Below, in pieces: positions 18,373 to 27,883 of a stretch of 64,000 bases of DNA (within the stretch, counting starts at the first letter, position 1; each line of letters opens with the position of its first letter). The stretch comes from Allorhizobium sonneratiae (lineage in GTDB: Bacteria > Pseudomonadota > Alphaproteobacteria > Rhizobiales > Rhizobiaceae), in the NCBI RefSeq assembly GCF_023700755.1, contig NZ_JAMKOJ010000011.1:99230-163229 (forward strand), read 5' to 3'. The position numbers were made by a program, and so were the translations under genes. The notes beneath the pieces are model-generated. The model was given only the letters and a program-made list of their open reading frames with translations. It was not told the DNA's origin and did no database searches.

Positions 18373-19405
18373 GCCGCGCGCTCCTCTATCGCCAGTTCGG
18401 TCCGCCCGGGAGGGTGTTGCAGCTTGAACTCACAGAGCTGCCACCTTTGGTGCACAATGTCATGCGGGTTCGGATGCTGGCGTCTGGCATCAATCCTTCC
18501 GATCTTATCCCGATCACCGGCGCTTACGGACACCGTATTACGCCGCCGATGATGGCCGGTTATGAGGGCGTTACAGCGCCGTGCGCCAAATATGGCGCAC
18601 AAAGGTCGCTGTAACACTTTTAATCTGCTGCATAATTTTCACCTTAAATCGATTCCGATTTAAGGAATTATGCAGTAGCATCGTGGTGGTTAGCCCTGCA
18701 AGCCATCATCACCTGCTGGGACGCGCTGTTCTTCCCCTGAAGTCTGTGGGAACGTGGCAGGATATCGTCGATTGCGATCCTGCCTGGGCTATACCCGTTC
18801 CCGATGGTCTTGCCGATCATCTGGCCGCCCGGGCCTATATCAATCCTTTGGCTGCGCATTTGATGTTGAGCCGCTGGCCGGTCGCAGGCCAGATCGTCAT
18901 GCTGACTGCTGCGACTTCGACCTGCGCCGGCCTGCTTGCAAGGTGGGGGCAGGCGGCGCACAGGATTTACGGCGTCTGCCGGACGCGGTCACAGTTTCAG
19001 CATGTTGCAGATCATGGCATGGTGCCGATCCTCAACGAGGATCGGCAGGCCGTGCTTGGCGCAGCCAGAAAAGCCGATCTGGTTTTCGATGCTGTCGGCG
19101 GCGATCTGGCAGGTGCCATCCTCTCCGTCATGCGGGCACAAGCGCAAATGGTCTCCTACGGGCTTCTGTCATCACAACCGATTGTGGCCACCGATATGAC
19201 CAGGCTTCGCCGTTTTCACATTCGCGATCATTTTGCCACCCTGACGCCGGACATCTGGCAGGGCTGGTTTCAGGAGATATGGGCAAAACTGACTGAAGAC
19301 CACCTCCCACCGGTGCGCCGTTTTGCCTTGGCGGACTGGAAGGCGGCGCTTGATTTTTTCAACCAGCCGCAGCGTTTGGAAAAGCCGATCCTGATGATGG
19401 GATAG
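18339..19405 (+). pseudogene. MDR zinc-type alcohol dehydrogenase, disrupted by a palindromic element
   Basis: Two reading-frame pieces of one medium-chain dehydrogenase/reductase. The N-piece runs from LSRALLYRQFG through MRVRMLASGINPSDL to MMAGYEG (ending at 18570). The C-piece resumes at about 18676 with SIVVVSP and includes the Rossmann-region YINPLAAHLM and LVFDAVGGDLAGAI. Between them lies a composite palindrome of about 105 bp that brings stop codons. Deleting it together with one copy of a flanking TA joins GGC-GTT-AGC-ATC in frame (GYEGVSIVVV). The start is unclear: no ATG or GTG precedes LSRALL except at 18339, inside the DUF6074-type gene. The remaining parts look otherwise intact, so the disruption is probably recent. 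Confidence 0.85.
18572..18677 (+). mobile_element. Composite palindromic MITE-like element (B+A) with TA ends
   Basis: TA at 18572-18573 and 18676-18677 bounds two adjacent palindromes. B (ACAGCGCCGTGCGCCA ... GCGCACAAAGGTCGCTGT) is at about 18573-18613, and A (CTGCATAATT ... AATTATGCAG) is at 18628-18675. The ends are imperfect inverted repeats (TACAGC/TACTGC). It carries no ORF. A near-identical copy in the opposite orientation lies at 63828-63929. The TA duplication suggests mobilisation by an IS630/Tc1-mariner-type transposase acting in trans; none is encoded in this window. Confidence 0.8.
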
Positions 19406-19411
19406 ATTTGC

Positions 19412-21883
19412 TCAAATCCGCTCGACAAATCCGTCCAGCACGCGCTTTTGCCCGGCGCGGTCGAAGTCGATGGTCAGCTTGTTGCCTTCGACGCCAGCGA
19501 CATTGCCATTGCCGAACTTGATATGGAAAACGCGGTCACCGACGGCAAATTTCGAGGGCTCGGCAGTGGCCGATTTTGCCACCAGTTCGCCCTCGATCAT
19601 CCGCCCGCGTGGACCGCTTTCGCCATAGCCGATGCGCTCCACCGCGTGGCCGGAGCGGCTGCCCCAATTGTCGCGGGTGGCATCGCTTTTGTTCTGCTGT
19701 GCCCGTTTCCAGCCCGGTGTCGCATAGGAATTGGCAAAAGGATCGGCCTTGTCGAAACGCGACTGGCCGTAGCCGCCGCGTCCATAGCCGCCATAGCTGG
19801 TCTCGACTTCCGCCACCTCGACATGGGAGGGCGGCAGCTCATCGAGAAAGCGCGATGGCATGGTCGATTGCCAGAGCCCGTGAATGCGCCGGTTGGAGAC
19901 GAACCAGATGTGGCAGCGGCGTTTGGCGCGGGTGATGCCGACATAGGCCAGCCGCCGCTCTTCCTCCAGCCCCGCACGTCCGCCCTCATCCAGTGAGCGC
20001 TGATGCGGAAACAGGCCTTCCTCCCAGCCGGGCAGAAACACCGTCTCGAATTCCAGCCCTTTGGCCGAATGCAGCGTCATGATCGAGATGGCGTCGAGGT
20101 CTTCATTCTGCTCGGCATCCATCACCAGCGACACATGTTCGAGAAAGCCGCGCAGGCTCTCGAAGGCTTCCATCGAGCGGATCAGTTCCTTCAGGTTTTC
20201 CAGGCGCCCGGGCGCTTCCGCCGATTTGTCGTTCTGCCACATGGCGGTATAGCCGCTCTCATCGAGAATCTGTTCGGCCAGTTGCGTATGCGGCGTGTTG
20301 TCCAACAGGCCCTGCCAGCGGCGGAAATCCGCCACCACATCGAACAGCGCCTTGCGTGCGCGAGGCTTCAGCTCGTCGGTTTCCATGATGTCGGCGGCCG
20401 CCGCCAGCATGGGAATGTCGCGGGCACGGGCATAATCATGCAGTGCGCGCACCGTGGTGTCGCCCAGTCCCCGTTTCGGCGTGTTGATAATCCGCTCGAA
20501 GGCGAGATCGTCGGCCGGCTGGCACACAAGCCGCAGATAGGCCATGGCATCGCGGATTTCCAGCCGCTCGTAAAAGCGCGGGCCGCCGATGACCCGGTAA
20601 TTCAGCCCGAGTGTGACGAAACGGTCTTCAAATTCGCGCATCTGGAAGGAGGCGCGCACCAGAATGGCCATATCATTCAGCTTGTGGCTCTTGCGCTGAA
20701 TCTGTTCGATTTCCTCGCCGACGGCGCGGGCTTCCTCTTCCGAATCCCAGGCGGCGTGAACGACCACTTTTTCATCGTCCGGATCGGTACGATCGGTAAA
20801 GAGCGTTTTGCCGAGACGCCCCTCATTATGAGAAATCAGATGACCGGCTGCGCCGAGAATATGTTCGGTCGAGCGATAATTGCGCTCCAGCTTGATCACC
20901 TTCGCGCCGGGAAAATCCTTCTCGAAGCGGAGGATATTGTCCACCTCCGCGCCGCGCCAGCCATAGATCGACTGGTCATCATCGCCGACGCAGCAGAGAT
21001 TGACCTGGCTTGCGCCAGAGGGGGAGGCCGGTCGCTGCGCCAGAAGCCGGAGCCACATATATTGGGCGGTGTTGGTGTCCTGATACTCATCGACCAGAAT
21101 ATAACGGAAGCGCTGGTGATAATCCTTCAGCACATCCGGATGGGCGCGGAAAATGCGGATCGGATGCAGGAGAAGGTCGCCGAAATCGCAGGCGTTCAGA
21201 CTTTTCAGCCGGTTCTGATAGGCGGCGTAAAGCTCGCGGCCCTTGCCATTGGCAAAGGCGCGGGCATCGCCTTCCGGGATCTGCGCCGGATCGAGACCCT
21301 TGTTCTTCCATCCGTCGATCATGGCGGCAAACTGCTTGGCCGGCCAGCGCTTGTCGTCAATGCCTTCGGCCTGAATGATCTGCTTGATCAGCCTGACCAC
21401 ATCGTCCGTATCGAGAATGGTGAAATCCGAGGTCAGTCCGGCCAGTTCCGCGTGACGGCGCAGAAGCTTGACGCCGATGGAGTGGAAGGTGCCGAGCCAG
21501 GGCATGCCCTCCACCGCGCCACCGACGAGATGGCCGATACGCTCCTTCATTTCGCGCGCTGCCTTGTTGGTGAAGGTGACGGCCAGGATCTGGCTGGGAA
21601 AGGCGCGGCCACTGGCCAGAATATGGGCAATGCGCGTCGTCAGCACCCTGGTCTTGCCGGTGCCGGCGCCTGCGAGAACCAGAACGGGGCCATCCAGCGT
21701 TTCCACCGCCTCGCGCTGCTCGGGATTGAGGCCGGAGAGAAAATCGGGCTCACGGGCCCGGTCACGCGCAGCCATGGCGCGCGCGGCAATGCCGCCTGTC
21801 TGCGCCGGGCGCTCAGGGCTTGTGGGTTTGCGCTGGGCGGGCTCCTCATCAAAGAAGGGAATATCGTCGAATCCATGGGTCAT
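19412..21883 (-). CDS. uvrD: ATP-dependent DNA helicase UvrD/PcrA
   Basis: 823-residue SF1A helicase with 3'-5' unwinding activity in nucleotide excision and mismatch repair. Walker A (GAGTGKTRVLTTR) lies near residues 72-84, after the NPEQREAV Q-motif. DEYQDTN, GDDDQSIYGWRGA, RNYRST and the C-terminal LTLHSAKGLEF and VGITRAKRR motifs are all present. The last ~45 residues (GDRVFHIKFGNGNVAGVEG...) form the Tudor-like domain that binds RNA polymerase in UvrD/PcrA. A Gly/Tyr-rich linker (about 715-735) precedes it. It is monocistronic. Confidence 0.95.
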   Translation of the reverse strand: MTHGFDDIPFFDEEPAQRKPTSPERPAQTGGIAARAMAARDRAREPDFLSGLNPEQREAVETLDGPVLVLAGAGTGKTRVLTTRIAHILASGRAFPSQILAVTFTNKAAREMKERIGHLVGGAVEGMPWLGTFHSIGVKLLRRHAELAGLTSDFTILDTDDVVRLIKQIIQAEGIDDKRWPAKQFAAMIDGWKNKGLDPAQIPEGDARAFANGKGRELYAAYQNRLKSLNACDFGDLLLHPIRIFRAHPDVLKDYHQRFRYILVDEYQDTNTAQYMWLRLLAQRPASPSGASQVNLCCVGDDDQSIYGWRGAEVDNILRFEKDFPGAKVIKLERNYRSTEHILGAAGHLISHNEGRLGKTLFTDRTDPDDEKVVVHAAWDSEEEARAVGEEIEQIQRKSHKLNDMAILVRASFQMREFEDRFVTLGLNYRVIGGPRFYERLEIRDAMAYLRLVCQPADDLAFERIINTPKRGLGDTTVRALHDYARARDIPMLAAAADIMETDELKPRARKALFDVVADFRRWQGLLDNTPHTQLAEQILDESGYTAMWQNDKSAEAPGRLENLKELIRSMEAFESLRGFLEHVSLVMDAEQNEDLDAISIMTLHSAKGLEFETVFLPGWEEGLFPHQRSLDEGGRAGLEEERRLAYVGITRAKRRCHIWFVSNRRIHGLWQSTMPSRFLDELPPSHVEVAEVETSYGGYGRGGYGQSRFDKADPFANSYATPGWKRAQQNKSDATRDNWGSRSGHAVERIGYGESGPRGRMIEGELVAKSATAEPSKFAVGDRVFHIKFGNGNVAGVEGNKLTIDFDRAGQKRVLDGFVERI

Positions 21884-22196
21884 GGCGCCAATCTACTTAT
21901 TTTCGCTGGAAAGGCCAGAGATAATGTTCTTGTTTCATTCTCTCTCGGTCGTAGCGGCAACCGTGCAATGCCACGATAAGCTGTGGTAAAGTTTGCCTGT
22001 AGCCCATGTATTCTTTTGGGAAACAGTCATCCCGCTGTCGTGTTTTTCTGCCAGTTTCGGGCGTAAGGCGGGTTGGGAATGCATTGTCACATTCGATTGT
22101 CACAAAAGCTTCGTGAAAGAGGCTTAGTTGCCTTGGTTGTGTCACCTACATGCCGATCCGGCCTAATCTTTCGTGACGAAAATAGGGACTAGTGCA
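21884..22196. promoter_or_regulatory. pstS upstream region with paired TTGTCAC repeats
   Basis: The region between the uvrD start and pstS holds TTGTCAC at about 22084-22090 and again at about 22097-22103, just ahead of pstS. The motif resembles the Pho-box half-site CTGTCAT. The repeat period is 13 bases rather than the usual 11, so PhoB binding is only a possibility. Phosphate control is expected for pst genes. I see no gene here. Confidence 0.45.
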
Positions 22197-23249
22197 ATGA
22201 CCTTCTTCAAGACAATCGCGATGAGCGCAACGGTTGCCGCTTTCAGCATGGGTTTTGCTGGCGCAAGCTTTGCTGCTGATATTTCCGGTGCAGGTTCGAG
22301 TTTCATCTACCCGGTCTTCTCCAAGTGGGGCGAAGCCTATAAGAAGAGCACGGGCGTTGCTCTGAACTATCAGTCCATCGGTTCCGGCGGCGGTATCAAG
22401 CAGGTTGAAGCCAAGACCGTGACCTTTGGCGCCAGCGACAAGCCGCTGAGCGACGAAGAGCTGGAAAAGAACGGCCTGACCCAGTTCCCGATGATCATGG
22501 GCGGCATTGTTCCCATGTACAACATCGAAGGTGTCAAGCCGGGTGAACTGGTTCTCGACGGCAAGACCATCGAGAAGATCTACATGGGTCAGATCACCAA
22601 GTGGAACGACAAGGAAATCCAGGACCTCAACAAGGGTATCAAGCTGCCCGACCAGCCGATCGTTGTTGTTCACCGCGCTGACGGTTCCGGCACCACCTTC
22701 AACTTCACCAACTATCTGAGCAAGATCTCGCCGGAATGGCAGTCGAAGATTGGTTCCGACACCGCTGTCGAATGGCCTGTCGGCGTTGGCGCCAAGGGTT
22801 CTGAAGGCGTTGCCAACACGGTCAAGCAGACCGCTGGCGCCATCGGCTACAACGAATATGCTTACGTGATCCAGAACAAGCTCGGCTATGCCAAGATGAA
22901 GAACGAAGCCGGCAAGGTTGTTGAGCCGTCGCTCGAAACCTTTGCATCTGCCGCTTCCAATGCTGACTGGGCGCATGCCAAGAACTTCAACCTGATCATC
23001 ACCAATCAGCCGGGCGACAAGAGCTGGCCGATCGCTGCTTCGACCTGGGTTCTGATCCACAAGAACCCTGATGATGTGGCGGCTGCCGAAGGTGCTCTGA
23101 AGTTCTTCTCCTGGGCTTACAAGAATGGCGGAAGCGAAGCCAAGGAACTGCAGTATGTTGCAATTCCGAAGAACGTCGTTTCGCTGATCGAAAAGTCCTG
23201 GAGCGAAACCATCAAGCACGATGGCAAGCCGGTTTTCGTCGCGAAGTAA
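22197..23249 (+). CDS. pstS: phosphate ABC transporter substrate-binding protein PstS
   Basis: Periplasmic phosphate-binding protein. The 350 residues start with a signal peptide ending near ASFA (about 26). The mature N-terminus [18 protein letters not shown] and the phosphate-binding [16 protein letters not shown] segment are hallmark PstS features. The codon bias is strong, as in highly expressed genes. The start ATG 22197 follows AGGGAC. It heads pstSCAB, but a terminator-like hairpin after it probably makes pstS mRNA more abundant than pstCAB mRNA. Confidence 0.97.
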   Translation: MTFFKTIAMSATVAAFSMGFAGASFAADISGAGSSFIYPVFSKWGEAYKKSTGVALNYQSIGSGGGIKQVEAKTVTFGASDKPLSDEELEKNGLTQFPMIMGGIVPMYNIEGVKPGELVLDGKTIEKIYMGQITKWNDKEIQDLNKGIKLPDQPIVVVHRADGSGTTFNFTNYLSKISPEWQSKIGSDTAVEWPVGVGAKGSEGVANTVKQTAGAIGYNEYAYVIQNKLGYAKMKNEAGKVVEPSLETFASAASNADWAHAKNFNLIITNQPGDKSWPIAASTWVLIHKNPDDVAAAEGALKFFSWAYKNGGSEAKELQYVAIPKNVVSLIEKSWSETIKHDGKPVFVAK

Positions 23250-23267
23250 TTCAGCTTAAGGCCTTGT

Positions 23268-23298
23268 GGCAGCGGGTGTGAAACCCGCTGCCAGTTTT
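23268..23298 (+). terminator. Hairpin after pstS (partial terminator)
   Basis: GGCAGCGGGT/ACCCGCTGCC stem with a short loop, followed by AGTTTTTG. It lies between pstS and pstC, where attenuation would set the ratio of binding protein to permease. A diverged palindrome (GAAAAGTGGAAACCCATTTTCC) follows at about 23312-23335. Confidence 0.75.
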
Positions 23299-23509
23299 TG
23301 AAGTTTGTCTGAGGAAAAGTGGAAACCCATTTTCCAGATCAGGACAAGCGGAAACAAAGAAGTTGAGAGCCTGTCTGGTTCAATCTAAACCTGATCAAGG
23401 CTAAAGAGGGGTCTGCAGGCTGTTTCCACATAATTGGGAGACCCTGCTCTTTGCTGTCGGCGCGGTTTCGTTTTATGACGCCGCGACAGTTCCGGGAGAC
23501 AATCCGTCC

Positions 23510-24487
23510 ATGACAATCAGCGAGCAGTCCATGTCCGCCCACGATCGCCCCGAAGTGTTGTCCGCGGCGAAGCGGCAGCGGCTTCAGGACGCCATTTTCA
23601 TCAGAACGACCTGGTTGTGCGCCATGCTGGTCATGGTGGTGCTGTTTGGTGTCTTTCTCTCTCTTCTGTGGCAGTCTCTTCCGGCCTGGCGCGCGCTCGG
23701 CATCGAGTTCATCTGGTCTGAGCGCTGGAGCCCGGCAAAGGATATTTACGGTGCTGCCGCGCCGATCTACGGCACGCTGGTCACATCGGTGATCGCGCTG
23801 ATTATCGGTGTTCCGCTCAGCTTTGGCATTGCGATCTTTCTGACCGAGCTTTGCCCCATTCCTTTGCGCCGCCCGATTGGTGTGGCCATTGAGCTTCTCG
23901 CCGGCATTCCCAGCATCATTTACGGTCTCTGGGGCTTTTTCGTTCTGGCGCCGATCATGCAAACGAAAGTGCAGCCTTTTCTGATCGCGACCCTCGGCCA
24001 TGTTCCTGGTCTGGAGGTGCTGTTCGACGGCGCGCCTTATGGTATTGGCATGTTGACGGCAGGCCTGGTTCTGGCGATCATGATCCTGCCGTTCATCACC
24101 TCGATCACCCGCGACGTGTTCACCACGGTTCCGGTGCTCCTGCGTGAATCGGCCTATGGCATGGGCATGACAACCTGGGAAGTCGTGTTCTACATCATCA
24201 TACCCTATACGCGCCGCGGTCTGATCGGCGGTGTGATGTTGGGGTTGGGACGTGCGCTTGGCGAAACCATGGCGGTCACCTTCGTTATTGGCAACTCGCA
24301 CCGCATTGCGGCATCGCTTCTGGCTCCGGCCACGACGATTTCGGCAACGATCGCCAATGAGTTCAGTGAGGCGACGTCCGGTATGTACACATCGAGCCTT
24401 GTTGCTCTGGGTCTGATCCTGTTCTTCATCACCTTCGGCGTTCTCGCCCTGGCGAAGTGGGTCATCGGTCGCAGCGAACGGTTCTGA
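23510..24487 (+). CDS. pstC: phosphate ABC transporter permease PstC
   Basis: 325-residue inner-membrane permease with six predicted helices, close in length to E. coli PstC. The TM1-TM2 region is followed by the ABC permease EAA loop (REAAYGMG-like: [21 protein letters not shown]), and [12 protein letters not shown] follows. The start ATG 23510 is preceded by GGGAGA. pstA follows 10 bases later. Confidence 0.95.
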   Translation: MTISEQSMSAHDRPEVLSAAKRQRLQDAIFIRTTWLCAMLVMVVLFGVFLSLLWQSLPAWRALGIEFIWSERWSPAKDIYGAAAPIYGTLVTSVIALIIGVPLSFGIAIFLTELCPIPLRRPIGVAIELLAGIPSIIYGLWGFFVLAPIMQTKVQPFLIATLGHVPGLEVLFDGAPYGIGMLTAGLVLAIMILPFITSITRDVFTTVPVLLRESAYGMGMTTWEVVFYIIIPYTRRGLIGGVMLGLGRALGETMAVTFVIGNSHRIAASLLAPATTISATIANEFSEATSGMYTSSLVALGLILFFITFGVLALAKWVIGRSERF

Positions 24488-24497
24488 GGAGAGTTTC

Positions 24498-25346
24498 ATG
24501 TCGATCATTACACGTCGATATATTGTCAACCGGATCGCTATGGTTCTGTCGGTCTTTTCGGCTGCGCTTGGAATTTTCGTGCTGGCCGCCATTCTCTGGG
24601 AATTGCTGTATCAGGGCCTTTCGGCGATGAAACCCTCGCTGTTCCTTGAGATGACGCCGCCGCCGGGTTCGGCTGGCGGTCTGGCCAACGCCATTTACGG
24701 CTCCTTCATGATGACGATGCTGGCCACGATCGTGGCAACACCCATCGGGATCATGGCGGGAACCTATCTGGCTGAATATGGCCGTGGCACCAAGCTTGGT
24801 GCGGTGGCGATCTTCATCAACGATATCCTGCTGGCCGCACCGTCGATCATCATCGGCCTGTTCATCTATACGCTGCTTGTCGTGCCCTTCCAGCATTTCT
24901 CCGGTTACGCCGGGGCGGCCGCCCTTGGTCTCATCGCCATTCCGGTCGTCAACCGCACGACGCAGGATATGCTGGCGCTGGTGCCGGATGCCATGCGTGA
25001 AGCGGCAGCCGCCCTTGGTGCGCCGCGGTGGAAGGTGATGACGACCGTGATCTGGCGCAGCGCCCGCAGCGGGATGCTGACCGGCATTCTGCTGGCCATT
25101 GCCCGCATCAGCGGCGAAACGGCGCCCTTGCTGTTCACCGCACTCAACAACCAGTATTGGACCTCGGATCTGAGCAAGCCGATTTCCAACCTGCCGGTTG
25201 TGATTTTCCAATTCGCCATGAGCCCTTATGAAGACTGGCAGAGCCTTGCCTGGGGTGGCGCACTTCTCATCACGCTTACGATCCTGCTGCTGAACATACT
25301 TGCACGCAGTCTGACTTCGGCGTCACTCTTCTCCAAGGAGGACTAG
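24498..25346 (+). CDS. pstA: phosphate ABC transporter permease PstA
   Basis: 282-residue second permease of the phosphate importer, with six predicted helices. The EAA loop is [21 protein letters not shown], followed by [14 protein letters not shown], which is typical of PstA. A strong GAGGAGAG ribosome site precedes ATG 24498. It lies between pstC and pstB with very short gaps. Confidence 0.95.
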   Translation: MSIITRRYIVNRIAMVLSVFSAALGIFVLAAILWELLYQGLSAMKPSLFLEMTPPPGSAGGLANAIYGSFMMTMLATIVATPIGIMAGTYLAEYGRGTKLGAVAIFINDILLAAPSIIIGLFIYTLLVVPFQHFSGYAGAAALGLIAIPVVNRTTQDMLALVPDAMREAAAALGAPRWKVMTTVIWRSARSGMLTGILLAIARISGETAPLLFTALNNQYWTSDLSKPISNLPVVIFQFAMSPYEDWQSLAWGGALLITLTILLLNILARSLTSASLFSKED

Positions 25347-25347
25347 G

Positions 25348-26184
25348 ATGAACATGTTGGGTTCCGGAATTGATGCTGAAAGCAATAATGCCTCAGCGCA
25401 GGCTTTCAATCCTTCCGATATCGGGCGGCCGGTGAAGCTTGAAACCAAAAACCTCTGCTTCCATTACCAGAACGGTCATCAGGTGCTGAAAAGCGTGAAC
25501 CTGACGCTGCGTGACAAGACTGTCACGGCCTTCATCGGTCCGTCGGGTTGCGGCAAGTCCACGCTGCTGCGCATCTTCAACCGTATGTATGACCTTTATC
25601 CCGGTCAGCGGGCCGAAGGGGAAGTGCTGCTGGATGGCCGCAATATTCTCACATCTTCGGAAGACCTGAACCGTCTTCGCGCCAAGGTTGGCATGGTGTT
25701 TCAGAAACCGACGCCGTTTCCGATGTCGATTTATGAAAATATCGCTTTCGGCATCCGGCTTTCGGAAAAACTGTCGAAGTCGGAGATGAACGACCGGGTT
25801 GAGGCCGCACTTCGCGAAGCGGCTTTGTGGAACGAGGTCAAGGACAAGCTGCATCAGAGTGGTCTTGGCCTGTCCGGCGGTCAGCAGCAACGTTTGTGTA
25901 TTGCCCGCGCCATTGCGGTGAAACCTTCGGTTCTGCTGCTGGATGAGCCGACCTCGGCGCTTGACCCGATCTCGACCAGCAAGGTCGAGGAACTCACCGA
26001 AAGCCTGCGCTCGCAATATTGCATTGCTATCGTCACGCATAACCTGCATCAGGCAGCGCGCATATCGCAATATACGGCTTTCATGTATCTCGGCGAGATG
26101 GTCGAATTCGACACGACGGAAAAAATCTTCAGCGCGCCGAAGAACCAGAAGACCAGCGATTATGTGACCGGCCGTTTCGGCTGA
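25348..26184 (+). CDS. pstB: phosphate ABC transporter ATPase PstB
   Basis: 278-residue ATPase driving phosphate import. Walker A is GPSGCGKST, the signature is [14 protein letters not shown], and Walker B is [13 protein letters not shown]. The LFNRMYDL-like segment ([19 protein letters not shown]) is diagnostic of PstB. Its N-terminal extension of about 25 residues is slightly longer than E. coli PstB. The ATG is two bases after the pstA stop. A terminator follows at once, so phoU and phoB are not in this operon. Confidence 0.96.
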   Translation: MNMLGSGIDAESNNASAQAFNPSDIGRPVKLETKNLCFHYQNGHQVLKSVNLTLRDKTVTAFIGPSGCGKSTLLRIFNRMYDLYPGQRAEGEVLLDGRNILTSSEDLNRLRAKVGMVFQKPTPFPMSIYENIAFGIRLSEKLSKSEMNDRVEAALREAALWNEVKDKLHQSGLGLSGGQQQRLCIARAIAVKPSVLLLDEPTSALDPISTSKVEELTESLRSQYCIAIVTHNLHQAARISQYTAFMYLGEMVEFDTTEKIFSAPKNQKTSDYVTGRFG

Positions 26185-26209
26185 ACCAGTGTTGATCTGA
26201 ATTATGGAG

Positions 26210-26236
26210 CGGCGAGGCATGTCCTCGCCGTTTTTG
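26210..26236 (+). terminator. Terminator of pstSCAB
   Basis: CGGCGAGG/CCTCGCCG stem with a 5-base loop, followed by TTTTTG. It lies 26 bases after the pstB stop. Confidence 0.85.
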
Positions 26237-26355
26237 TTTCAGGCGTTGCGATCCTTTGCCGCAGATCCATTTGTGCCCTCTGCACGCATGGCGAGATGAA
26301 AAAGCCCGTTGTATAAGCGTCGTCGAACTCGACGCGCTTGATACCGGAGGATGAG

Positions 26356-27762
26356 ATGAGCAGGAAAGATGTGATTGCAGGGTCACGCAATGAAGAGGGC
26401 ATTCCGCGTGCTGTCGAGCAGTTGAAACAGCGCTTCGGCGAGCGATGCCAGACCGGTCAGTCTTTCCGTGAACAGCATGCCCACACCACCACCTATCTGC
26501 CGTCGCAATTGCCCGATGCCGTTGTGTTCGTGGAAACCAGCGCCGAGGTGCAGGCCGTGGTGCAGATCTGCGCCGAGCACAAGGTGCCGATGGTGGCGTT
26601 TGGCACCGGCTCATCGCTGGAAGGACAGGTCAATGCCGCCAATGGCGGTATTTCCATTGATTTCAGCCGGATGGACAAGGTTCTTGCCGTCAATGTCGAG
26701 GATCTTGACTGTACGGTAGAACCGGGAGTAACCCGCGAGGCACTCAATACTTATCTGCGCGATACAGGCCTGTTCTTTCCCATCGACCCTGGTGCCAATG
26801 CCTCGATTGGCGGCATGGTGGCAACGCGCGCTTCCGGCACCAATGCTGTGCGCTATGGCACGATGAAGGACAATGTGCTGGCGCTGACCGTGGTGACTGC
26901 CAAGGGCGAGGAAATCCGCACCGCGCACCGGGCGCGCAAATCTTCGGCGGGTTATGATCTGACCCGGCTTTTCGTCGGTTCGGAAGGAACGCTTGGCATC
27001 ATCACATCGGTGACGCTGCGCCTTCAAGGTATTCCGGAAGCGATCGGTGGCGGCATTGTTGCGTTTGCTGATGAAAAATCGGCCTGCGATGCGGTGATCA
27101 CCACCATTCAGATGGGCATTCCGGTGGCGCGGATCGAATTGCTCGATGCCTTGCAGATTCGTGCCTGCAATGCCTATTCCGGTCTGACCTTGCAGGAAAA
27201 GCCGACGTTGTTTCTGGAATTTCATGGCAGTGCCGAAACGGTTGCCATGCAGGCGGCACAGTTCGACGAGATTCAGCAGGAATTCGGCGGCGAAGGTTTC
27301 CGCTTTACCACCGATCCGCAGGAGCGCAGTCAGGTGTGGAAGGCGCGACACAATGCCTATTGGGCGGGCAGGGCGCTTGCGCCCGAGTTGAGCGGCCTGT
27401 CATCCGATGTCTGTGTGCCGATTTCAAGACTGGCCGATTGCGTCGCGGAAACGCGCGCCGATCTTGACCGGCATGGTCTGCTTGCGACGATTGTCGGCCA
27501 TGTTGGCGACGGCAATTTTCATGTCCTTTTGCTTTTCGATGCCAGCAATGAAACGGACGTGGATAAGGTCGAAGCCTTTCTCGCCCGCCTGAATGCGCGC
27601 GCGCTGGCCATGGACGGCACCTGCACCGGTGAGCACGGCATTGGCCAGGGCAAGATGAGCTATCTCGAAGCCGAGCTTGGCGGGGCAATCGATGTGATGC
27701 GGCAGATCAAACAGGCGCTCGATCCGGATAACCTGTTTAATCCGGGCAAGATTTTCCGCTGA
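26356..27762 (+). CDS. FAD-linked oxidase, D-lactate/glycolate dehydrogenase type
   Basis: 468-residue flavoprotein of the PCMH/VAO family. The N-terminal FAD domain has FGTGSSLEGQVNA and DPGANASIGGMVATRASGTNAVRYG. The C-terminal domain has the metal and active-site pattern GHVGDGNFHVLL and CTGEHGIGQGK seen in cytochrome-type D-lactate dehydrogenases (Dld/LDHD) and GlcD. As a single-gene enzyme without glcE/glcF neighbours, D-lactate dehydrogenase is more likely than glycolate oxidase. The start ATG 26356 is preceded by GGAGGATGAG. Confidence 0.88.
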   Translation: MSRKDVIAGSRNEEGIPRAVEQLKQRFGERCQTGQSFREQHAHTTTYLPSQLPDAVVFVETSAEVQAVVQICAEHKVPMVAFGTGSSLEGQVNAANGGISIDFSRMDKVLAVNVEDLDCTVEPGVTREALNTYLRDTGLFFPIDPGANASIGGMVATRASGTNAVRYGTMKDNVLALTVVTAKGEEIRTAHRARKSSAGYDLTRLFVGSEGTLGIITSVTLRLQGIPEAIGGGIVAFADEKSACDAVITTIQMGIPVARIELLDALQIRACNAYSGLTLQEKPTLFLEFHGSAETVAMQAAQFDEIQQEFGGEGFRFTTDPQERSQVWKARHNAYWAGRALAPELSGLSSDVCVPISRLADCVAETRADLDRHGLLATIVGHVGDGNFHVLLLFDASNETDVDKVEAFLARLNARALAMDGTCTGEHGIGQGKMSYLEAELGGAIDVMRQIKQALDPDNLFNPGKIFR

Positions 27763-27883
27763 TTGCGCCTTGAGATGAAAAGCCGTTTTCAGATTTCAGC
27801 CCAATGCTTTATGTCTTGATCTGAAATGTCTGCTTTGCTTGGGCGAGACAACGGACAGGAACGGCAAAGGGAGTCTCTTCACG

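Noticed and set aside
20003..21979. 658-residue ORF on the plus strand
   Set aside because: It is antisense to uvrD and reads without any family motifs; GC-rich codon structure of uvrD creates it.
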